Positions 22,654-29,364 of a stretch of DNA of 64,000 nt are shown piece after piece. Each line of letters begins with the position of its first letter. The stretch's first letter is position 1. Under the pieces are notes generated by a model. It searched no databases. It was not told the origin of the DNA and saw only the letters and a list, made by a program, of their open reading frames with translations. Source of the stretch: DTYU01 sp040757355 (lineage in GTDB: Bacteria; Bacillota; Desulfotomaculia; Desulfotomaculales; Ammonificaceae); assembly GCA_040757355.1 (NCBI GenBank), contig JBFLWY010000010.1, positions 1 to 64,000 on the forward strand, given 5' to 3'. A program made the position numbers and the translations under genes.

Positions 22654-23922
22654 ATGTTCTACGACTATTTAAAGATACACGTCAAGGCCGGTGACGGCGG
22701 TAACGGCTGTATCGCTTTCCGCCGGGAAAAATACGTACCTTTGGGTGGACCGGCGGGCGGCGACGGCGGCCGGGGAGGGCACATTATTTTTCGCGCCGAC
22801 GAGGGTTTGCGGACCCTGGTGGATTTTCACTTCAAACGCCACTTTAAAGCGGGGCGCGGCGGGCACGGGGAGGGAAAGGACCGGCACGGAAAAAGCGGCG
22901 CGGACCTCGTCCTGCGGGTTCCGGTAGGCACTGTGGTTCGCGAGGCGGAAACGGGTGCGGTGCTGGCAGACCTTACAGCCCACGGTGAACAGGCGGTAGT
23001 AGCCCGTGGCGGCAGAGGCGGCCGCGGAAACGCCCGGTTTGCCACCCCGAAGGAGAAAGCACCCCGGTTTGCGGAAAAGGGGGAGCCCGGGGAAGAGCGC
23101 TGGCTCGAACTGGAGCTGAAGCTCCTTGCCGACGTGGGACTCGTCGGGTTTCCAAACGTCGGGAAGTCCACCATCTTGTCCCGCGTTTCCGCGGCGCGGC
23201 CGAAGATTGCGGACTACCCGTTCACCACCATGGAGCCCTGTCTCGGCGTTGTTCGGGTGGGCGAAGGGGACAGTTTTGTGCTGGCCGACATACCCGGTCT
23301 TATCGAAGGGGCGCATGCCGGTGCAGGCCTGGGGCACAAGTTCCTGCGACATATCGAGCGTACGCGCTTGCTTATCCACGTGCTTGATACGGCCGGAACC
23401 GAGAGGCGGGATCCCGTGGACGATTTTACGGCGATTAACCGCGAGCTGGCGCGATACAGCCGAAAGCTGGCCGAGAGGCCACAGGTGGTGGCGGCTAATA
23501 AGATGGACCTCTCCGAAAGCGCACCGAACCTCGAACGGTTGCAGGCAGCGCTGCCGGGCTACGAAATCTTTCCCGTTTCGGCGGTTACCGGCGAAGGACT
23601 TGATTTACTGGTCTCCCGGGCAGCGGCTCTATTAAAGGAGTTGCCCCTGCCTGAACACGAAGAGAGACCGGAACGAGTCGTGACCGTTACCGGCTCTTTG
23701 CGTGTCCGGCGGGAAAACGGCGTATTCGTTGTTGAGGGCGACGAGGTGGAGCGCCGGGTAGCGATGACGGACATTGAGAATCCGGACGCCGTGCAGCGGC
23801 TGAAACAGTACTTTATCCGTTCGGGCGTAGAAGACGCGTTGCGTTCCGCCGGGGTGAAAGCCGGCGACACGGTGCGGATCGGGGCCGAGGAGTTCGAGTA
23901 CATACCCGATGATATAACGTAG
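22654..23922 (+). CDS. obg: GTPase Obg
   Basis: Ribosome-associated GTPase linked to 50S assembly and stress/sporulation control. The 422-residue protein has the glycine-rich Obg fold (AGDGGNGCIAFRREKYVPLGG), the G domain with GFPNVGKST (about 165), DIPGLIEGA, NKMD and SAVTGEG motifs, and a C-terminal OCT domain (residues ~340-422). It follows spo0B by 10 nt and is surely co-transcribed. Confidence 0.96.
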   Translation: MFYDYLKIHVKAGDGGNGCIAFRREKYVPLGGPAGGDGGRGGHIIFRADEGLRTLVDFHFKRHFKAGRGGHGEGKDRHGKSGADLVLRVPVGTVVREAETGAVLADLTAHGEQAVVARGGRGGRGNARFATPKEKAPRFAEKGEPGEERWLELELKLLADVGLVGFPNVGKSTILSRVSAARPKIADYPFTTMEPCLGVVRVGEGDSFVLADIPGLIEGAHAGAGLGHKFLRHIERTRLLIHVLDTAGTERRDPVDDFTAINRELARYSRKLAERPQVVAANKMDLSESAPNLERLQAALPGYEIFPVSAVTGEGLDLLVSRAAALLKELPLPEHEERPERVVTVTGSLRVRRENGVFVVEGDEVERRVAMTDIENPDAVQRLKQYFIRSGVEDALRSAGVKAGDTVRIGAEEFEYIPDDIT

Positions 23923-23928
23923 GATAAA

Positions 23929-24286
23929 CGTTGAACGTTGAACGGACCCCACTCAGCACTCAGTTCAGTCTTTGAAGTTTGACCCAGCACTCAATGCAAT
24001 CATTGAAGTTTGGAAGCTATCACTTCATTAGACTAATGAAGGTCTTTCCTCCAAAGTTCAAAAAGTCCCATTGAGTGCTGGGCATTTAGGCTAATGAAGG
24101 TTTCTTCTTCGCCCAGCACTCAATGTTATCATTGTACTTTTAAAGCTACCACTTCTTTTAGACTAACGAATGTCTCCCGGTTCGAAGCTCAAAAACTGCT
24201 CTGAGTGCCGGGTCAAAAGCTACGCTGAGTGCTGGGCTGTCAGTATAAGGTTGAACGTCTATTTTCGAGGGGAGGCCGGGGAGAGA
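23929..24286 (+). repeat. Leader module split by a CCCAGCACTCAA array, upstream of proB
   Basis: AACGTTGAACGTTGAACGGA-CCCC (23929-23950) is the start of the leader module seen before recR and porC. GTCAGTATAAGGTTGAACGT, CTATTTTCG and GAGGGGAGG (24239-24275) are its end. Between them lies an array of CCCAGCACTCAA units (motifs at 23983, 24071, 24112, 24201 and 24225). The stretch 23985-24075 is the inverse of the array at about 4824-4922. This fills the whole obg-proB gap. Confidence 0.75.
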
Positions 24287-25411
24287 TTGGGCCTCAAAAG
24301 GGATTTTGAACGGTTTAAGCGCATAGTGGTCAAGGTCGGCACGAGTTCCCTGACAAAGAAAACCGGAAAACTCGACTTGCCTAAAATAGAAAAGCTCGTG
24401 CGCGAGCTTGCCGGCGTTCACACCGAAGGCAAGGAAGTGCTTCTGGTAACGTCGGGGGCGATAGGTGCGGGCATAGGGCGCCTGGGCTTGAAAACGCGCC
24501 CGCGGACCATCCCGGAGAAGCAGGCGTGCGCCGCAGTGGGACAGGGTCTCCTGTTACAGATTTACGAAAAGCTGTTTGCCGAAGAAGGAATTGCGGTGGG
24601 TCAGGTGCTGCTTACGCGGGACGACCTTTCCGACCGCCGCCGGTTTTTGAATGCACGCAACACCCTGCTGACTCTCTTGAAATACAGGGTTTTGCCGGTA
24701 ATCAACGAAAACGACACGGTGGCGGTAGATGAAATCCGCTTCGGCGATAACGACACCCTCTCAGCGCTGGTTACCAACCTCGTTGACGCCGAGATGCTGC
24801 TGATCCTTTCCGATGTGGACGGCCTGTACACCGCCGACCCGCACTGCAACCCGGAGGCCAGGCTTATTCCCGAGGTAACGGCGATTACGAACGAACTGCA
24901 AGCGCTGGCTTCAGGCACCGTTTCGCGCACCGGTACCGGCGGCATGATAACGAAGTTTCATGCCGCCCAGATCGTGGGCCGGGCCGGGGCGGTAATGGTC
25001 GTCGCCGCTGCTGACGCGGACAGTATCATCCGGCGGGTACTGGCGGGCGAGAACGTAGGGACGGTCTTCTGGCCGACCGAGCGCCTCGAGGGCCGCAAAC
25101 GCTGGATCCTGTTCGGGGCTGCCGTTCAGGGGCGAATCTACGTCGATGAGGGTGCGGCGCGGGCGCTTTGCGACGACGGCAAAAGCCTGTTGCCCTCCGG
25201 GGTTGTGCGGGTTGAAGGCGATTTTGATGCCGGGCATCCGGTCAGCATCATCGACCATACGGGGAATGAAATCGCGCGGGGTCTGGTTAACTATTCGGCC
25301 GCCGAGGTGGACCAGATCAAAGGCGCGAAAACCAAACGAATCATCGAACTTATCGGGGCGCAGCCCTTTGACGAAGTGGTTCACCGGAACAACCTTGTTT
25401 TGATGCATTAA
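24287..25411 (+). CDS. proB: Glutamate 5-kinase
   Basis: First step of proline synthesis, ATP-dependent phosphorylation of glutamate. The 374-residue protein (normal length) has the amino-acid kinase domain with RIVVKVGTSSLT, VTSGAIGAG, INENDTVA and GTGGMITK, followed by a C-terminal PUA domain from about residue 280. TTG 24287 lies about 5 nt behind GGGGAGA, with GAGGGGAGG further upstream; earlier in-frame codons run into repeat DNA. The second proline gene, proA, follows after a HIT gene. Confidence 0.94.
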   Translation: MGLKRDFERFKRIVVKVGTSSLTKKTGKLDLPKIEKLVRELAGVHTEGKEVLLVTSGAIGAGIGRLGLKTRPRTIPEKQACAAVGQGLLLQIYEKLFAEEGIAVGQVLLTRDDLSDRRRFLNARNTLLTLLKYRVLPVINENDTVAVDEIRFGDNDTLSALVTNLVDAEMLLILSDVDGLYTADPHCNPEARLIPEVTAITNELQALASGTVSRTGTGGMITKFHAAQIVGRAGAVMVVAAADADSIIRRVLAGENVGTVFWPTERLEGRKRWILFGAAVQGRIYVDEGAARALCDDGKSLLPSGVVRVEGDFDAGHPVSIIDHTGNEIARGLVNYSAAEVDQIKGAKTKRIIELIGAQPFDEVVHRNNLVLMH

Positions 25412-25425
25412 ACGGAGGATGCAAG

Positions 25426-25920
25426 ATGGAAAGACTGTGGGCGCCCTGGCGGGCGGTTTACGTTACCCAGACCAAGGACGAGGATAAGGCCAAATGTATC
25501 TTCTGCGCCAAACTGAACGACACCAAGGATGCTGAAAACTTCCTCCTGGTACGCCGGGAGTTGTGCTTTGTGCTCATGAACCTTTACCCGTACAACAACG
25601 GGCACCTGCTGCTGTCCCCAAACCGGCATGTAGCGGACATCACTGAGCTTACGCCGGACGAATCGCTTGCGCTTTTCCAGCTCACGCAGGAAATGGTGGA
25701 ATTAATCCGGCGGGTGATGCAGCCGCACGGGTTCAACATCGGAATCAACCTGGGGCGGGTTGCCGGCGCAGGTTTCCCCGGCCATTTCCACATCCACATC
25801 GTACCGCGCTGGGACGGAGACACCAGCTTTATGCCGGTTGTCGGGGACGTTAAGGTGATCTCGGAGGGTTTGGACCAGACATATGCGAAACTGAGGCATG
25901 GACTGGAGGCGGAAGGCTGA
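25426..25920 (+). CDS. HIT-family nucleotide hydrolase/phosphorylase
   Basis: Histidine-triad protein acting on dinucleoside polyphosphates or adenylylated compounds. The 164-residue protein has an N-terminal CIFC zinc half-site, NNGHLLLSPNRHV, and the triad HFHIHIVPRW near residue 127. It resembles the long HIT/Ap4A phosphorylase-like group; the substrate is not known. GGAGG precedes the ATG, 14 nt after proB. Its position splits the usual proB-proA pair. Confidence 0.92.
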   Translation: MERLWAPWRAVYVTQTKDEDKAKCIFCAKLNDTKDAENFLLVRRELCFVLMNLYPYNNGHLLLSPNRHVADITELTPDESLALFQLTQEMVELIRRVMQPHGFNIGINLGRVAGAGFPGHFHIHIVPRWDGDTSFMPVVGDVKVISEGLDQTYAKLRHGLEAEG

Positions 25921-26062
25921 ACCGCCAAGACGCCAAGCACACATATAAGGAAAGAATCCTGTAAAAGCAGATTATGAGATATTGCGAAGGATCTTTTAAG
26001 ACGGGAGAAAGAAATATTAAAGAAGACCCTGGCAATTATTGATCTTGGCGCCTTGGCGGTTA
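25919..26062 (+). repeat. Spaced inverted repeat GAACCGCCAAGACGCCAAG
   Basis: GAACCGCCAAGACGCCAAG (25919-25937) and the inverted CTTGGCGCCTTGGCGGTT (26044-26061) enclose about 105 nt of AT-richer DNA between the HIT gene and proA. This CAAGGCGCCAAG type of repeat is dispersed in many bacterial genomes. Confidence 0.65.
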
Positions 26063-26084
26063 AAAGGATAAAGGGGGAAGTATA

Positions 26085-27344
26085 ATGAACGAAATTGAAT
26101 CGGCGGTAACGGAAAAGGCGAAACGGGCGAAAGAGGCTGCACGGCGCCTGGCGTACATGTCAACAAAGGAGAAGGACGCCGGGCTTCTGGCGATGGCCGA
26201 TGCACTGGAGGTGAATATGGCGGAGATCCTGGATGCGAATGCGCGGGACCTTGAGGCGGGCAGGGCAAAGGGCTTGAGCGGTGCGCTTCTCGACCGTTTG
26301 ATGCTCAACGAAGCACGCGTAAGGGAAATGGCGCAGGGATTGCGGGATGTGGTACGCCTGCCTGACCCGGTAGGCGAGGTGGTGGCCATGTGGCTGCGGC
26401 CGAACGGCCTTGAAGTCGGCCAGATGCGGGTGCCGCTCGGGGTCATCGGGATCATTTACGAAGCGCGCCCCAACGTGACCGTTGACGCCGCCGGGTTATG
26501 TCTCAAGGCGGGAAACGCGGTGGTGTTGCGCGGCGGGTCAGAGGCCATTCACTCCAACACCGCCATCACGCGCGTTATCGCTCAGGCGGCCAACAACGCC
26601 GGCATTCCTCAAGGAGCGGTCGAGTTCATCGACCGGACGGAGCGGGAAGCGGCCCAAGTGCTGATGCGGCTGAACGAATACGTCGACGTGCTCATCCCGC
26701 GGGGCGGCGCGGGGTTGATTCAGACCGTGGTAAAGACGGCCACCGTACCCGTTATTGAGACCGGGGTGGGCAACTGCCACACGTACATTGACGAGTTTGC
26801 CGACCTGAAAAAGGCGGAGCCGATCGTGATTAACGCCAAATGCCAGCGCCCCGGTGTCTGCAACGCCATGGAGACCCTGCTGGTGCACCGGTCCGTGGCA
26901 CCCTCCTTCCTGCCGGCGATTGCGGAACGGCTGAAAGAGCGGGGCGTGGAGATCAGGGGGTGTCCGGAGACCCTGAAGTACGTTCACTGGGCAACTCCCG
27001 CCACTGAAGACGACTGGTTCACGGAGTATCTCGACCTGATTTTGGCGGTAAGGGTGGTGGCAAGCCTGGACGAGGCGATCGAGCACATCTACCGGTACGG
27101 CACGAAGCATTCGGAAGCGATCATCACGGAGAACTACACAAACGCACGCCGCTTCCTGAAAGAGATTGACGCTGCAGCCGTTTACGTCAACGCCTCCACC
27201 AGGTTTACCGACGGCGGGCAGTTCGGGTTCGGTGCGGAAATCGGGATCTCCACGCAGAAGCTCCACGCCCGGGGGCCGATGGGGTTGAAGGAGTTAACGA
27301 CTGTTAAGTATATCATTTTTGGTGAGGGTCAGGTCAGGGAGTAA
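26085..27344 (+). CDS. proA: Gamma-glutamyl phosphate reductase
   Basis: NADPH-dependent reduction of glutamyl phosphate to the semialdehyde in proline synthesis. The 419-residue protein, of the aldehyde-dehydrogenase fold, shows PLGVIGIIYEARPNVTVDAA, RGGSEAIHSN and the catalytic cysteine in NAKCQRPGVCNAMETLL. The C-terminus contains FGFGAEIGISTQKLHARGP. AGGGGGAAGT lies just before the ATG. A short hairpin (ACCCGG-CCGGGT, 27387-27402) follows the gene. Confidence 0.96.
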   Translation: MNEIESAVTEKAKRAKEAARRLAYMSTKEKDAGLLAMADALEVNMAEILDANARDLEAGRAKGLSGALLDRLMLNEARVREMAQGLRDVVRLPDPVGEVVAMWLRPNGLEVGQMRVPLGVIGIIYEARPNVTVDAAGLCLKAGNAVVLRGGSEAIHSNTAITRVIAQAANNAGIPQGAVEFIDRTEREAAQVLMRLNEYVDVLIPRGGAGLIQTVVKTATVPVIETGVGNCHTYIDEFADLKKAEPIVINAKCQRPGVCNAMETLLVHRSVAPSFLPAIAERLKERGVEIRGCPETLKYVHWATPATEDDWFTEYLDLILAVRVVASLDEAIEHIYRYGTKHSEAIITENYTNARRFLKEIDAAAVYVNASTRFTDGGQFGFGAEIGISTQKLHARGPMGLKELTTVKYIIFGEGQVRE

Positions 27345-27618
27345 CCATGGTCCGAAAGCGGCCATAGAATAACTGGAGACACGGCACCCGGAACGCCGGG
27401 TACAGTATTATTTTGAAGAGCGGCACCGTAGAGCGACAGGGTGGTTCCTGCTATCTCTGGAGCAAAAACTGGTAAGGATACAAACAGGCTCGAAACAGGT
27501 CGAATGCCGGAAAGTATTAATTTGCGTGCTATTTTTCGGAATAACGAACGGTAGAGAATTGATTATTCCTGGTTAGGCAGTTATAATTGAGGACAAACGG
27601 GGTGTTTAACCGCGAGAG
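27345..27618. other. Intergenic stretch before nadD
   Basis: 274 nt with the ACCCGG/CCGGGT hairpin near 27387 and otherwise no gene, tRNA or recognised riboswitch motif that I can support. Confidence 0.4.
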
Positions 27619-28218
27619 ATGCAAATCGGAATGATGGGAGGGACCTTCGACCCTATCCATTACGGCCATCTGGTTGCTGCAGAGGCGGCACGGTACGAGT
27701 TTAGCCTAGACAAAGTGGTATTCATCCCGGCGGGGCAGCCGCCCCATAAACCGGACCGGCAAGTATCGCCGGCGTTTCACCGCGTGGCGATGGTACGGCT
27801 GGGAATATCCTCAAACCCGTACTTTGAAATTTCGACTGTGGAAGTAGAGCGGCCGGGGCCTTCTTTTACGGTGGACACCCTCGCTGAGTTCCGGCGGCTT
27901 TACCCGTCTGCGGTGCTGTATTTTATCACCGGTGCGGATGCGGTGGCGGAAATTCAAACCTGGCACCGGTTTGAAGAGCTGCTGCGGCTTTGTTTGCTGG
28001 TGGGTGTCAGCCGGCCGGGATACCCTTTGGAGGACCTGCAGGAGGGGCTGGCAGGGCTCGACTGTGAATTCCGGCAGCGAATTCGCTTGCTCCCGGTTCC
28101 CGGGGTGGCCGTTTCCTCATCGGAAATCCGGGAGCGGGTCCACGCAGGGAAACCCATAAAGTACCTGCTGCCGGAAGCGGTGGAGGAGTATGTCATCCGG
28201 CAGGGGCTGTACCTTTAG
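27619..28218 (+). CDS. nadD: Nicotinate-nucleotide adenylyltransferase
   Basis: Adenylates nicotinate mononucleotide in NAD synthesis. The 199-residue protein has MMGGTFDPIHYGHL with the (T/H)xGH signature, PPHKPDRQVSPAFHRVAMV, FITGADAV and the C-terminal SSSEIRERV motif. The usual neighbours (obg, proBA upstream; rsfS downstream) are present, but the HD-domain gene yqeK normally found after it is missing. Confidence 0.95.
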   Translation: MQIGMMGGTFDPIHYGHLVAAEAARYEFSLDKVVFIPAGQPPHKPDRQVSPAFHRVAMVRLGISSNPYFEISTVEVERPGPSFTVDTLAEFRRLYPSAVLYFITGADAVAEIQTWHRFEELLRLCLLVGVSRPGYPLEDLQEGLAGLDCEFRQRIRLLPVPGVAVSSSEIRERVHAGKPIKYLLPEAVEEYVIRQGLYL

Positions 28219-28277
28219 GGGTGCATCGGGGTTTTACTCGTTGCTAATAATAACTATTGGGAAAAGAGGTGAACTCA

Positions 28278-28541
28278 TTGGCTCGGACCCTTTACGTGGG
28301 CAACTTACCGTGGGCGACACGGGCGGAAGACCTGGCTGCGGCCTTTGCGGCTTACGGTGAGGTGCTGTCCAGCCGGATCATTTCCGACCGGCAAACAGGG
28401 CGTTCCCGGGGCTTCGGCTTCGTCGAAGTGCGCGACGAGGATGCAGAAGCGATGATTGCTGCGTTGAACGGCAGCGAATTGGGCGGCCGGGTAATCGTCG
28501 TGAACGAAGCGCGGGAGCGGCAGGAAGAGGCCAGGCGGTAA
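28278..28541 (+). CDS. RRM-domain RNA-binding protein
   Basis: Single RNA-recognition-motif protein, similar to the small RNA-binding proteins of cyanobacteria and Clostridia. The 87-residue protein has RNP2 (LYVGNL, residues 5-10) and RNP1 (RGFGFVEV, about 43-50) and a basic/glutamate-rich tail. TTG 28278 follows AGAGGTG (28265-28271) at 6 nt. It stands where yqeK usually lies. Function is presumably RNA binding; the target is unknown. Confidence 0.9.
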   Translation: MARTLYVGNLPWATRAEDLAAAFAAYGEVLSSRIISDRQTGRSRGFGFVEVRDEDAEAMIAALNGSELGGRVIVVNEARERQEEARR

Positions 28542-28565
28542 GCTCATTCAGAGAGGTGGATGTTA

Positions 28566-28673
28566 CCCAGCACTCAACTGAGGGAGCGGTGGCATGACCA
28601 GAAAACGGGAGTTTATGGAGAAGCCATATATGTCAAGGGTTAACGGAGCCGTGTCTCTGAGTTGAGTGCTGGG
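28566..28673 (+). repeat. CCCAGCACTCAACT inverted-repeat unit before rsfS
   Basis: 108-bp unit with perfect terminal inverted repeats (CCCAGCACTCAACT at 28566-28579 and AGTTGAGTGCTGGG at 28660-28673). The interior differs from other copies. It lies a few bases before the rsfS ribosome-binding site. Confidence 0.75.
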
Positions 28674-28692
28674 TCGTCGAGGGGGAATGATA

Positions 28693-29055
28693 TTGGACCT
28701 CGGTCCCCAGGTTTTGCTAGACCTGGTCGTTCAGGCCGCCGAAGAGAAGAAAGCATTTGATATTTTAATTTTACATGTAAGCAAACTTACAACGTTGTGC
28801 GACTATTTTGTCATAATGAGCGGCCGGTCCACAACACAGGTTAAGGCAATAGCCGAGTACATCCAGGATAAGCTTACGGAACAAGGGATTCCGGTTCCGC
28901 GCCGGGAGGGGTTCCGCAAGGGCCACTGGGTGTTGTTGGATTACGGGGATATAGTGGTGCATGTGTTTCAGGAGGCGGAGCGCGAGTTTTACGGTCTCGA
29001 ACGTCTGTGGCGGGATGCCCCGATAATTAAACCAGCAGTTAGTGGCTTGACCTGA
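28693..29055 (+). CDS. rsfS: Ribosomal silencing factor RsfS
   Basis: Binds L14 and blocks subunit joining when nutrients are scarce. The protein (about 120 residues) shows the family sequence KKAFDILILHVSKLTTLCDYF, VIMSGRSTTQVKAIAE, HWVLLDYGDIVVHVF and the ending FYGLERLW. TTG 28693 gives proper spacing to GAGGGGG (28679-28685); ATG 28687 is the alternative, only one base from that site. The tRNA-Ala promoter overlaps the last codons. Confidence 0.93.
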   Translation: MDLGPQVLLDLVVQAAEEKKAFDILILHVSKLTTLCDYFVIMSGRSTTQVKAIAEYIQDKLTEQGIPVPRREGFRKGHWVLLDYGDIVVHVFQEAEREFYGLERLWRDAPIIKPAVSGLT

Positions 29056-29075
29056 AAGCACTTTTTTCTTATAAT
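29047..29075 (+). promoter_or_regulatory. Promoter of tRNA-Ala
   Basis: TTGACC (29047-29052), exactly 17 bp, perfect TATAAT (29070-29075), 12 nt before the mature tRNA 5' end. The -35 lies inside the end of rsfS. Confidence 0.8.
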
Positions 29076-29086
29076 TGATTTTGCGT

Positions 29087-29161
29087 GGGGCTGTAGCGCA
29101 GTGGGAGCGCGTTTCCTTGGCATGGAAAAGGCCGCGGGTTCAATTCCCGCCAGCTCCACCA
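29087..29161 (+). tRNA. tRNA-Ala (anticodon GGC)
   Basis: Cloverleaf reads clearly: acceptor GGGGCTG/CAGCTCC, D-arm, anticodon stem TTTCC/GGAAA with loop TTGGCAT (anticodon GGC), T-arm GCGGG-TTCAATT-CCCGC, discriminator A and encoded CCA. Confidence 0.95.
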
Positions 29162-29215
29162 TGATTGTCGGCACGAAGCCTCTTGTCTTGGATCTGGACG
29201 GAGGCTTTCATTCTT

Positions 29216-29335
29216 AGAAGTCAGAAGACAGGAGTCAGGAGCCAGAAGTCAGAAGCCAGAGAGTAAAAGACAGTTATTGAAAACGGATTCTCCATGCTTC
29301 TTATTCTGGATTCTAGCTCCTGGATTCTGCATTCT
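29216..29335 (+). repeat. GAAGTCAG-rich degenerate repeat tract
   Basis: AGAAGTCAGAAGACAGGAGT and similar copies (29216-29262) face complementary-type TTCTGGATTCTAGCTCCTGG copies (29295-29335). They lie between tRNA-Ala and leuS and are related to the tracts at 2319 and 3294. Confidence 0.65.
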
Positions 29336-29364
29336 TGACCCCAAATTTAGTCAGGAGGGAACTC

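Noticed and set aside
27345..27618. Riboswitch upstream of nadD
   Set aside because: I looked for TPP, FMN, SAM, cobalamin, glycine and cyclic-di-GMP core motifs and saw none.
29162..29364. T-box leader of leuS
   Set aside because: No GGGTGG-ACCGCG-type antiterminator motif; the interval is GAAGTCAG-type repeat DNA.
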